From Caldifarciminota bacterium (GTDB lineage: Bacteria; Hydrothermota; Hydrothermia; LBFQ01; DSFT01), in NCBI GenBank assembly GCA_015494735.1, contig WGAQ01000094.1, positions 1-13,420 on the forward strand: 13,420 nucleotides of DNA, written 5' to 3'. The position numbers and the translations under genes are program-made. The notes under the pieces are model-generated. The model made no database searches, was not told the DNA's origin, and saw only the letters and a program-made list of their open reading frames with translations. Positions 1-6,069 of this stretch are shown one piece after another (the stretch's first letter is position 1; each line of letters opens with the position of its first letter).

Positions 1-197
1 GAGAATCCCTTCTTAAGGACATCCACCACATCCCGAAGGGTGACTTCTCCGTTTCCATTGTCTTCATTGGCCCGGGGTTCAGGTTCAGGAGTGGGTTCGG
101 AAGGGTTTTCCTGATGAACTTCGTTGGATTTTTCCTGGTGAATATCGGGCTTCAATTCTTCCTGTGAGTGCTCCTTCTCGATTTCCTTTTCTGTCAT
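1..197 (-). CDS. Unrecognised protein with acidic, proline/glutamate-rich N-terminus (partial, C-terminus beyond the window)
   Basis: Sixty-five codons are open on the minus strand from an ATG at 197-195 to the window edge; the gene continues to the left. The protein begins MTEKEIEKEHSQEELKPD. To about residue 50 it is strongly hydrophilic and low-complexity, rich in Glu, Pro, Asn and Gln, including a PTPEPEPR stretch. It then becomes more ordered (EVTLRDVVDVLKKGF), which may be the start of a folded domain. There is no signal peptide or membrane segment in the visible part. The start is the only ATG available and no Shine-Dalgarno sequence precedes it, but a good promoter lies just upstream. 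The gene is divergent from the cluster at 614. I do not recognise the family; the visible part is mostly linker-like and gives no function. Confidence 0.6.
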   Translation of the reverse strand, partial: MTEKEIEKEHSQEELKPDIHQEKSNEVHQENPSEPTPEPEPRANEDNGNGEVTLRDVVDVLKKGF

Positions 198-228
198 GAT
201 GTAAATTATACTGCATTGGCTATACTTC

Positions 229-258
229 TTTATACTCCAATGGATGTAGAGTTTTCAA
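229..258 (-). promoter_or_regulatory. Probable sigma70-type promoter for the minus-strand gene
   Basis: Read on the minus strand, TTGAAA (258-253) and TATAAA (234-229) are separated by 18 bases. They match five of six consensus bases at each box. Transcription would start near 222, giving a leader of about 25 bases with no purine-rich ribosome binding site before the ATG at 197. A second perfect -10 box, TATAAT, lies at 210-205, only seven bases before the ATG, but has no good -35 at normal spacing. If used, it would give an essentially leaderless mRNA. Confidence 0.5.
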
Positions 259-534
259 ATTTGGGAAATGTTATTCTATGTCCGGGATAAAAATTGCGAA
301 ATTCGTCCGTCCATCCTATTTCCGGATGCCGACGGATTTCCCTGACCGGAGCAAAACTTCCTGATTTTCCGGGGTGTAAATGGTAAAGGAAATCTTATAA
401 CTCTGCTATAAATTATTCGGAGTTCATCAGATATTCCACCAGGTATTCTCCATCGCTTATCTGCAATATCATAGGAAATATGTCAATAATTTTCTGCTCA
501 GGTATGTATTTAGATGTTCATTTAAGTTTCTAAT

Positions 535-564
535 TTTAAACAACTTGCGTTAACAGGGTATAAA
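535..564 (+). promoter_or_regulatory. Candidate promoter for the surface-protein cluster
   Basis: TTTAAA (535-540; four of six matches to the -35 consensus) is followed after 18 bases by TATAAA (559-564; five of six matches to the -10 consensus). Transcription would begin near 571 and leave a leader of about 43 bases that includes the strong Shine-Dalgarno site at 596-605. This is the best-placed pair upstream of 614, but the -35 box is weak and the region is AT-rich, so a chance match is possible. Confidence 0.35.
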
Positions 565-595
565 ATTTTGGACGAAGATGACAAAAAATTTGCCT

Positions 596-605
596 AAAAG
601 GAGGT
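596..605 (+). promoter_or_regulatory. Strong ribosome binding site fixing the start at 614
   Basis: AAAAGGAGGT ends eight bases before ATG 614. An in-frame TAA at 605-607 excludes any upstream start. This matters because the resulting protein begins almost directly in its repeat domain, with only a very short hydrophobic leader. Confidence 0.8.
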
Positions 606-613
606 AAGATATT

Positions 614-1396
614 ATGTGGCTGATACTGTTTGGGATAAATGATACCATTATAAAGACGCCGTATAGAGATGTGGAATTCGCCAGTTTTACAGCAAATGAT
701 TGTGTGAAGGAGATTCAGGTGGATGCTTCCCGCGGTGATGGGTATATTTACCTCGTGGCCTATGACAATTCCGGAAACTCCGCCGATATAATGAGGTTCC
801 CGTACAGGGATATATTCGCTCAGGGATTCACCAATCCGGATAATTCCGACCGCCCGGAGGATTGTATCTACTCCTTCTTCACGGAAGTCTCCGGTGGTTA
901 TGCATATCTCAATGTGGTTTACGATGGTGCCAGCAGAAACGACCCGGACACCGTGGGAATTTTAAAAGTCGCATATAAGGGAATCTATCTGAATGGTTTC
1001 GGTATCCCGTCTCCGACAGGGGGATATTATGCCATAAAGCGATTTATAGCGGGAACCAATGCCGGATATGCATTCCTGCGCGTGGATACTTCAGCCTCCC
1101 TTACGCCGGTAAGCGATATGGAAACTCCGGGGTCCGATGCGGATACTAAGGGAATCGAATTTTCTTTGAATGTAAGAAGAATTTCCCCTCATGTCGTCCA
1201 GATTGTTTATGCCATCCCCTCCAGGGGAAATGTTAAACTGGAGGTGTATTCGGTGGCGGGTAAAAGGGTTCTTTTGTTCGAAGGAGAGAGGGACAGAGGT
1301 ATATATACCGTAAACCGTTTCCTGCCTTCGGGTGTTTATGTCATTCGTCTTTCCTGGAATGGCAGGATCAGAGTTGAGAGATTTGTGAATTTTTAA
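614..1396 (+). CDS. Three-repeat surface-type protein with type IX secretion-like C-terminal domain
   Basis: The 260-residue protein shows three imperfect tandem repeats of about 50 residues (roughly 12-59, 59-114 and 115-165). Each begins with a PYRDI-like element (TPYRDV, FPYRDI, VAYKGI) and carries a later GGYAYL-like strand (DGYIYL, GGYAYL, AGYAFL). They may be beta-propeller blades or another beta repeat. Residues about 182-260 resemble the type A sorting domain of type IX (Por) secretion substrates: a hydrophobic strand, then KLEVYSVAGKRV, a glycine turn, PSGVYVIRLSWNG and a basic RFVNF tail. In that family the domain directs export and surface attachment. The N-terminus MWLILFGINDT is hydrophobic but far too short for a normal Sec signal and lacks basic residues. 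It is the first gene of a three-gene cluster with strong ribosome binding sites. The specific function is unknown; the sorting-domain call is moderate. Confidence 0.65.
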   Translation: MWLILFGINDTIIKTPYRDVEFASFTANDCVKEIQVDASRGDGYIYLVAYDNSGNSADIMRFPYRDIFAQGFTNPDNSDRPEDCIYSFFTEVSGGYAYLNVVYDGASRNDPDTVGILKVAYKGIYLNGFGIPSPTGGYYAIKRFIAGTNAGYAFLRVDTSASLTPVSDMETPGSDADTKGIEFSLNVRRISPHVVQIVYAIPSRGNVKLEVYSVAGKRVLLFEGERDRGIYTVNRFLPSGVYVIRLSWNGRIRVERFVNF

Positions 1397-1403
1397 TTGT
1401 TCG

Positions 1404-1414
1404 AAAAAGGAGGT
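1404..1414 (+). promoter_or_regulatory. Ribosome binding site that selects ATG 1422 over GTG 1413
   Basis: AAAAAGGAGGT lies seven bases before ATG 1422. A longer reading frame opens at GTG 1413, but that codon lies inside this site, so the shorter start is the correct choice. Confidence 0.8.
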
Positions 1415-1421
1415 GGTTGCT

Positions 1422-2102
1422 ATGCTGATGATTTTATCTGGAATATGGATGGTGGTGGTGAAGGACAATAGTGGAGCTATTGTCCACAGAGAAAGTGTTG
1501 GAGATAAAAACAGAGTGGTGCAGATTGTGAGCAAATACATGGGCTATGGGTATGAAGTAACCGTGAAGAAGAGCGATTCCAGTTCTGGAGATGCCCGTCC
1601 ATTGACTTTCGTGGAGGGTAATACGAACGTGGTTACATCCATCAATGCCGGCTCCGGGATAAATGTGGATAACACCGACCCTGCAAATCCCATTATATCC
1701 CTTCCCTCATGTGCTGATAATCAACTCCTTATGAAATCCGGTGGCTCCTGGGTGTGCGTGGATAAGGGTTCCATTGCAGGTTCATCGGGGGATTATACTC
1801 GACTTACCATGCTGAGCCAGAAGTATGGGCCTGCAAAATACGATGATGCTTTGGTTTATTGTGCTGACCTGGACAGTCTTGGATATAACGATTGGAGGCT
1901 ACCCAATTATTCTGAATTCTTTTATCTGTGTAAAAGATTTAACAAATGTCTGGACGGTGATCTATACTGGGTGTACGATGAACTTGGAGTAGTCGATGGC
2001 TCAAATGCCCTGCAAATTATAGTAGGTAGAAATGGTTATGGTGAACTCTGGCCTTATATTCGGGACGGGGGTCAGAGTTATTACTTTTATTGTGTTAGGT
2101 AG
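1422..2102 (+). CDS. DUF1566-domain (Lcl C-terminal type) protein, first of a tandem paralogue pair
   Basis: The 226-residue protein has three parts. Residues 1-50 form a small beta/alpha unit beginning MLMILSGIWMVVVKD and containing GAIVHR and GYEVTVKK. Residues about 63-125 hold a linker with NVDNTDPANP and a Cys pair around SCADNQLLMKSGGSWVC, a type of sequence common in phage tail-fibre-like and secreted proteins. Residues about 136-226 match DUF1566 through ALVYCADLDSLGYNDWRLPN and a terminal YCVR. DUF1566 is the fold of the glycan-binding C-terminus of Legionella Lcl and occurs mainly in exported proteins. The paired cysteines also suggest an extracytoplasmic location, yet no ordinary signal peptide is present. 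The central DUF1566 region is diverged and lacks the usual WSST-like motif. The gene lies 25 bases after its upstream neighbour and 15 bases before its paralogue. Adhesion or ligand binding is inferred only. Confidence 0.7.
   Translation: MLMILSGIWMVVVKDNSGAIVHRESVGDKNRVVQIVSKYMGYGYEVTVKKSDSSSGDARPLTFVEGNTNVVTSINAGSGINVDNTDPANPIISLPSCADNQLLMKSGGSWVCVDKGSIAGSSGDYTRLTMLSQKYGPAKYDDALVYCADLDSLGYNDWRLPNYSEFFYLCKRFNKCLDGDLYWVYDELGVVDGSNALQIIVGRNGYGELWPYIRDGGQSYYFYCVR
1711..1772 (+). repeat. Near-identical DNA block shared with 2401-2462 (direct repeat between paralogues, copy 1)
   Basis: These 62 bases align without gaps to 2401-2462, with four mismatches (1730 and 1752-1754). They encode the linker around ADNQLLMKSGGSW and CVDKG. 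The flanking parts of the two genes carry many more differences, including synonymous ones, so this block is more conserved at DNA level than its surroundings. Confidence 0.85.
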
Positions 2103-2103
2103 A

Positions 2104-2110
2104 TAGGAGG
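2104..2110 (+). promoter_or_regulatory. Ribosome binding site of the second DUF1566 paralogue
   Basis: TAGGAGG lies seven bases before ATG 2118, immediately after the stop codon of the preceding paralogue. This supports co-translation of the pair from one mRNA. Confidence 0.7.
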
Positions 2111-2117
2111 ATAAATT

Positions 2118-2789
2118 ATGTTCTGGATAACTTTCGGGGCGTGGATAGTGGTAGTTAGGGATGGCAATGGGGCAATTGTGCACAGGAAAAATGTAGATAG
2201 TGAAAAGAAAGTTGTGCAGCTGGTGGGGGAGTATCTGGGTAAAGGTTATGAGGTAGAAGTTAAGAAGGGTGATTCTAGTGATGTACGTCTCATGGCTTTC
2301 GTCGAAGGGAATACCAATGTAGTGACGTCTGTCAATGCCGGTTCCGGAATACAGGTTGACAACACTGACCCTTTCAATCCCGTTATATCTTTGCCATCCT
2401 GTGCTGATAATCAACTCCTGATGAAATCCGGTGGCTCCTGGACATGCGTGGATAAGGGTTCCGTTTCGGGCTCCTCGGGGGATTATAGAAGTGTAACGAT
2501 GATGTCATCGCCTTCACCCGATGTAATGGAGTGGTATCAGGCTTTCGAGTACTGTGAAAATCTCAGCGAAGGGGGTTATGATGACTGGAGAGTTCCCACG
2601 GGCCAGGAATTTATATTCTACTGCGTCACACACCCATCGGATGCGGATTGTAAGAGCCAGCAGTACTGGCTTTCTACTTATTACTATGGAAGACCCAACG
2701 CCATTGCATGGGACAGCGATAATAATAAATATGTAGTGTTCTATGACACCTATTATAACAACACTTATCGAGTAAGATGTGTCCGTTAG
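2118..2789 (+). CDS. DUF1566-domain (Lcl C-terminal type) protein, second of the tandem pair
   Basis: The 223-residue protein is a paralogue of its upstream neighbour. It has the same order: N-terminal unit (WIVVVRDGNGAIVHR, GYEVEVKKGDSS), linker (QVDNTDPFNPVISLPSC, GGSWTC), then DUF1566 from about residue 135. It is the better preserved DUF1566 copy: AFEYCENLSEGGYDDWRVPT, a YWLSTYYY segment in place of the usual WSS motif, NAIAWDSD, and a closing RVRCVR. Cysteines at about 95, 110, 146, 169 and 178 and near the C-terminus suggest disulphides and an extracytoplasmic location. The N-terminus MFWITFGAW is hydrophobic without a basic n-region, so the export route is unclear. The last 35 codons are rich in Asn and Tyr codons and AT-rich. 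The C-terminal domain differs strongly from the paralogue while the N-terminal half is conserved, suggesting a ligand-binding module on a common stem. Confidence 0.75.
   Translation: MFWITFGAWIVVVRDGNGAIVHRKNVDSEKKVVQLVGEYLGKGYEVEVKKGDSSDVRLMAFVEGNTNVVTSVNAGSGIQVDNTDPFNPVISLPSCADNQLLMKSGGSWTCVDKGSVSGSSGDYRSVTMMSSPSPDVMEWYQAFEYCENLSEGGYDDWRVPTGQEFIFYCVTHPSDADCKSQQYWLSTYYYGRPNAIAWDSDNNKYVVFYDTYYNNTYRVRCVR
2401..2462 (+). repeat. Near-identical DNA block shared with 1711-1772 (direct repeat between paralogues, copy 2)
   Basis: This is the second copy of the 62-base block, offset 690 bases from the first with 58 identical positions by direct comparison. It sits exactly at the junction between the conserved N-terminal half and the divergent DUF1566 domain, where homologous recombination would exchange whole C-terminal modules. 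Confidence 0.85.
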
Positions 2790-2815
2790 GGGCTGTTGCC
2801 CCTTCATCCTATAAA
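2786..2815 (+). promoter_or_regulatory. Possible weak promoter before the phoH-led run
   Basis: TATAAA at 2810-2815 is a good -10 box. The sequence at -35 spacing (TTAGGG, 2786-2791, 18-base gap) matches only three of six consensus bases. A start near 2822 would leave a leader of only about 14 bases. If it is not used, the run must be read from the upstream cluster, since no better promoter appears in this 46-base gap. Confidence 0.25.
2788..2803 (+). terminator. Weak terminator-like hairpin after the DUF1566 pair
   Basis: AGGGGC and GCCCCT can pair in a six-base stem with a TGTT loop, starting within the stop codon of the upstream gene. Only two Ts follow before CATCC, so it is a poor intrinsic terminator by the usual rule. 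It may attenuate, or simply be chance. It is the only boundary-like element between the AT-rich cluster and the housekeeping run. Confidence 0.25.
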
Positions 2816-2835
2816 CTTTTATCCTGAAGGCTGTG

Positions 2836-3765
2836 GTGAAAAAGGAAATTCCCCTTGGCTCAAGGGACATCAGGGAAATAGTGGGATTCAACGATACCAA
2901 CCTGAAAGCCCTCAGGAAGTTCTACCCCGATGCAAAGATATACGTGGGGGACAATGCCATCGTGGTGGAGGGAGAGGCGGGGGATGTGGAGGAGCTGGAG
3001 GAGGTTATACAGAATCTCCTGAGGATATACGACAGATACAGGAAGATAGAGGAGTGGGATGTGGCGGATATCATCCATAAGGTTCGCAGACATCTTGGAA
3101 AGGAGAAATTCATCGAGATAATCACACCCAAGCGGAAGGTGATACCCCACACCCCCAATCAGCAGAGGTATCTGGAATCCATCGAGAAACACGATGTGGT
3201 CTTCGGAATCGGTCCTGCGGGGACGGGAAAGACCTTTCTCGCGGTTGCCATGGCTGTTAAGTATCTCAGGGACGAGAGGGTGGAGAGAATCATCCTGACC
3301 AGACCTGCTGTGGAGGCGGGCGAGTCCCTCGGATACCTTCCCGGAACTTTCGAGGAGAAGATTTCCCCCTACCTCACGCCATTATACGATGCCCTCTTCT
3401 CCCTTCTTCCGGGAGAGAGGGTCAACAGATTAATCGAAAACAGGGTAGTGGAAATCGCACCCCTTGCATACATGAGGGGAAGGACCCTTTCGGAAGCCTT
3501 CATCATACTGGATGAGGCCCAGAATACCACCATCGCCCAGATGAAGATGTTCCTTACTCGCCTGGGACTTCGCTCCAAGGTGGTCATTACCGGAGATATT
3601 ACCCAGATAGACCTTCCGAGGAATAAGAAATCCGGACTGGTTAACGCCATAGAGGTTCTCAAAGGCATAGAGGGCATCGACTTCGTCTATTTCGACAGGG
3701 AGGATGTGGTCCGTCATCCACTGGTCAAGAGGATAATAGAGGCCTATGAGAAATACGCTGATTAA
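2836..3765 (+). CDS. phoH: PhoH-like ATPase
   Basis: This is a PhoH-family P-loop ATPase, related to superfamily 1 helicases and usually linked to RNA metabolism. The N-terminal KH-like/PhoH_N region (about residues 15-65) includes VGFNDTNLKAL. It is followed by Walker A GPAGTGKT (about 126-133), the family signature RPAVEAGESLGYLPG (about 156-170), Walker B IILDEAQN (about 223-230) and the TGDITQIDLP motif (about 252-261). The length of 309 residues is normal. The frame opens with two adjacent GTG codons, 2833 and 2836; I prefer 2836 because the weak GAAGG at 2826-2830 is then five bases away. Either choice changes only one residue. The 3' end overlaps the next gene by 20 bases. The order phoH, pgpH-like, ybeY is widespread in bacteria, which supports the name. 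Confidence 0.92.
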   Translation: MKKEIPLGSRDIREIVGFNDTNLKALRKFYPDAKIYVGDNAIVVEGEAGDVEELEEVIQNLLRIYDRYRKIEEWDVADIIHKVRRHLGKEKFIEIITPKRKVIPHTPNQQRYLESIEKHDVVFGIGPAGTGKTFLAVAMAVKYLRDERVERIILTRPAVEAGESLGYLPGTFEEKISPYLTPLYDALFSLLPGERVNRLIENRVVEIAPLAYMRGRTLSEAFIILDEAQNTTIAQMKMFLTRLGLRSKVVITGDITQIDLPRNKKSGLVNAIEVLKGIEGIDFVYFDREDVVRHPLVKRIIEAYEKYAD

Positions 3766-5662
3766 ACTCATACCATTCGCCATCACCTCCGTTCTCATTG
3801 CCCTCATGACCCCGAACATCTACAGGCAATTTTCCATGGGAAAGCCCGCCCCTTCAACTGTATATGCTCCCTTCGACTTCGTCATAGAGAAGACCCCGGA
3901 GGAACTCAGAAAGGACAGTCTAAAAATCGTTTCCCGAGTGTATCCAGTTGTGATATACAGGGAGGAGCAGGTCATCATACCGGATACGCTCCCCTTCATG
4001 TACAGGGCCCTCCTTGAAAAGATAAGGGACTACATGACAGAGGGCATAATCTCCGATAAGGATTACGAGGAACTGATGAATGACCCTGCCCCCAGAGTGA
4101 AACTCTTCATCCCGGGGACCGGCAAACCCTTCGACATGAACAAGGGGGATATGATTAAATTCTCCAGTGCCTTCGAAGACCTCTTCGAATCCTTCAGCAC
4201 CGCATATCCGGATTCATCCGAGAAGATACGCATCTTCATCCTCAATCATCTTCGGCCCACTCTTCGATACGACAGGTTCACGACCCTGAAGAACAGGGAG
4301 GAGGCTCTGAAGTCCCTTTCCCGCATCAAGGAGAGGGTTTACAGGGGGGAATTGATAGTCAGGAAGGGGCAGACCGTGGATGAGGATGCCTATAAGAAGA
4401 TTAGAGAGATAGCCCGCCATTACAGGACCCCATTTCACTATCTCTTCTTCCTCATCCTGTTCCTTCTCTGGGGCTCCGTTATGATGATGGGAAGAGCCAC
4501 ATCCACATGGTCGAGCATCTTCCTCTCCAACCTGTCCCTCCTCATCAACTCCGGTGCCCAGAGTTTTCTGATATCGTATATGGGCATCGGTTATCTGTTT
4601 ACCCTGACACCCCTTTTCGTGATGCTGATTCATCTGCTCGCATCGAGGGGTCTGGTCCAGAACTTCGTTATAATGATGGGCATAATTCTCGGGGTGTACT
4701 ACGGGGTCACCTTCGAACCGGTTGCATACACCATACTCCTTGGAATAACAGCCCTCATCTTCATGGATATCATTTCCCGCAGGTACGATATCGTGTGGGG
4801 GCTGCTCCTGTTTCCCATATCTGGAATCCTTTACCACATCGTCATCCAGAAGATGCGCTCTCCCCAGATAGAGCTGTCCATGATGGATGGGGTGTACCTT
4901 CTGGTTTCCGCCATGATATCCGTTGTTGGAGTTGCCCTCTTCATGCCTCTCGTGGAGAAAGTCATCAGGCTTACGACCAAATTCAACCTCTACGACTACG
5001 CCTCCCTGCACCATCCGCTCCTCAAGGAGCTCAAGGAGAAGGCTCCCGGAACCTACAGCCATTCCCTCAATGTGGCTTTCCTTGCGGAAGAGGCGGCACG
5101 GGCCATCGGGGCAGACGCCCTGCTGTGCAGGGTGGGAAGTTATTATCACGATGTGGGAAAGATATACAATCCCAAGTACTTCGTGGAGAATCAGCAGGGG
5201 TACAACCCCCACGATGAACTCTCGCCCGTGGAGAGTGCCCGCATCATAATGGAGCACGTTCCCAAAGGGGTGGAACTGGCGCGGAAGTATGGACTTCCCA
5301 ATCGCATAGTGGACATAATTCGTACCCATCACGGGACCACCCTTCTGAAGCCCTTTTACAAGAAGGCCATCGAGATGGGTTTGAATGTGGATGAATCCCA
5401 GTTCAGGTACCCCGGTCCCAAACCCAGGACCAACGAGGAAGGTATAGTGATGCTGGCGGATTCGGTGGAGGCGGCAGTCAGGAGCCTGCCGGAGAAGGAC
5501 CCTGCCGTCATCCGCAATCTGGTTCACAAGATACTGGAGGAGAGATGGGACGAAGGTCAGCTGGAGGACACGGATTTGAAGAAGAAGGACCTCCACACCA
5601 TAGAGGAGGCATTCCTCAAAGCACTGAGCAGCATATATCACACCAGGATTCCCTACGATTGA
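3746..5662 (+). CDS. pgpH: 7TM-HD family cyclic di-AMP phosphodiesterase (PgpH/YqfF-like)
   Basis: The 638-residue membrane protein has the architecture of PgpH: an N-terminal membrane segment (about 5-23), an extracytoplasmic domain (about 30-225, with GELIVRKGQTVDED near its end), about seven membrane helices (about 230-405), and a cytosolic HD domain (about 420-600). The metal-binding residues are visible: TYSHSL (His439), SYYHDVGK (His468-Asp469), NPHDELSP (His489), THHG (His528-His529) and LADSVEAA (Asp572). In Listeria and other bacteria this family hydrolyses cyclic di-AMP to pApA. No diadenylate cyclase is visible here, so the substrate is inferred from family. It is shorter than Listeria PgpH, mostly in the extracytoplasmic part. 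The start at ATG 3746 lies inside phoH after a close GAGG. The stop overlaps an alternative ybeY ATG by one base. Confidence 0.9.
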   Translation: MRNTLIKLIPFAITSVLIALMTPNIYRQFSMGKPAPSTVYAPFDFVIEKTPEELRKDSLKIVSRVYPVVIYREEQVIIPDTLPFMYRALLEKIRDYMTEGIISDKDYEELMNDPAPRVKLFIPGTGKPFDMNKGDMIKFSSAFEDLFESFSTAYPDSSEKIRIFILNHLRPTLRYDRFTTLKNREEALKSLSRIKERVYRGELIVRKGQTVDEDAYKKIREIARHYRTPFHYLFFLILFLLWGSVMMMGRATSTWSSIFLSNLSLLINSGAQSFLISYMGIGYLFTLTPLFVMLIHLLASRGLVQNFVIMMGIILGVYYGVTFEPVAYTILLGITALIFMDIISRRYDIVWGLLLFPISGILYHIVIQKMRSPQIELSMMDGVYLLVSAMISVVGVALFMPLVEKVIRLTTKFNLYDYASLHHPLLKELKEKAPGTYSHSLNVAFLAEEAARAIGADALLCRVGSYYHDVGKIYNPKYFVENQQGYNPHDELSPVESARIIMEHVPKGVELARKYGLPNRIVDIIRTHHGTTLLKPFYKKAIEMGLNVDESQFRYPGPKPRTNEEGIVMLADSVEAAVRSLPEKDPAVIRNLVHKILEERWDEGQLEDTDLKKKDLHTIEEAFLKALSSIYHTRIPYD

Positions 5663-5663
5663 T

Positions 5664-5669
5664 GGAGGA
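5664..5669 (+). promoter_or_regulatory. Ribosome binding site that sets the ybeY start at 5677
   Basis: GGAGGA lies seven bases before ATG 5677. Another in-frame ATG at 5662 and an open frame reaching back to 5545 exist, but they precede or overlap this site. The protein begins with family-like sequence only from 5677. Confidence 0.7.
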
Positions 5670-5676
5670 TTTCACC

Positions 5677-6069
5677 ATGGTGGAAGTGATAAATTCGACG
5701 GGAAGGAAGTTCTTTCGCCCCTTCGAGAGGGATTTGAAGGAGTTCCTGGAGAGGGTCCTGAAGATGGAAGGAAGGGAAAAGGAAGTGGTGGTGGTGCTTG
5801 CGGGGGATGGTCGCATGAAGCGGTTGAACGAGAAGTTTCTCTTCAAGAAGGGGACCACGGATGTCATAAGTTTCGACTACGGGGATATGGCCGAGATTTA
5901 CGTTAACGTGGATTATGCCACCAGACTCGGGGACTTCGCTTTCTATACCGGATACCTCGCCCTCCATGGTCTGCTTCACGTCCTGGGATACGACCACAAG
6001 AGGAAGGACATGGCCCGCCAGATGGAGGAGAAACAGGAGGCCTACATAGGCCTATGGAAATATTCTTAG
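5677..6069 (+). CDS. ybeY: Endoribonuclease YbeY (rRNA maturation factor)
   Basis: YbeY is a zinc-dependent single-strand endoribonuclease needed for 16S rRNA 3' end maturation and ribosome quality control. The signature is complete: HGLLHVLGYDH at residues 97-107 gives the three metal-binding histidines (97, 101, 107). Upstream lies the conserved KKGTTDVISFDYGD segment (57-70) and an EIYVNVD strand (73-79). The length of 130 residues from ATG 5677 is slightly short for the family, mainly because the N-terminus is compact. The gene starts 14 bases after the 7TM-HD stop and overlaps the next gene by 16 bases, consistent with co-translation. Its position after phoH and the 7TM-HD gene is the common bacterial arrangement. 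Confidence 0.93.
   Translation: MVEVINSTGRKFFRPFERDLKEFLERVLKMEGREKEVVVVLAGDGRMKRLNEKFLFKKGTTDVISFDYGDMAEIYVNVDYATRLGDFAFYTGYLALHGLLHVLGYDHKRKDMARQMEEKQEAYIGLWKYS

Larger units (their letters stand above)
198..613. other. Divergent intergenic region, AT-rich, no gene seen
   Basis: These 416 bases separate the minus-strand gene from the cluster at 614. The composition is clearly AT-rich: two 60-base lines (241-300 and 361-420) count 33-35% G+C. I see promoter-like boxes at both ends and several scattered ccgg-containing words in 290-385, but no convincing hairpin, tRNA or array. An open minus-strand stretch of about 67 codons (roughly 285-490) has no start codon, and I do not call it a gene. 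Confidence 0.5.

Noticed and set aside
285..490. Open minus-strand stretch of about 67 codons in the intergenic region
   Set aside because: It has no start codon near its beginning, no ribosome binding site and no recognisable family. It could be a decayed fragment, but nothing supports that.
4214..5641. 475-codon open frame on the minus strand, opposite the 7TM-HD gene
   Set aside because: It is a shadow of codon bias: the plus-strand frame has the full family signature, while the antisense product is His- and Gly-rich without recognisable domains or a ribosome binding site.
5545..5676. N-terminal extension of ybeY back to 5545
   Set aside because: This part overlaps the 7TM-HD gene in another frame, and the ribosome binding site at 5664-5669 places the start at 5677.
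3741..6060. Identical AGGCCTATG words at two gene starts (around 3746 and 6054)
   Set aside because: Each overlaps a real coding end with Tyr codons. A nine-base match at two starts is striking but can be chance, and nothing else is shared.
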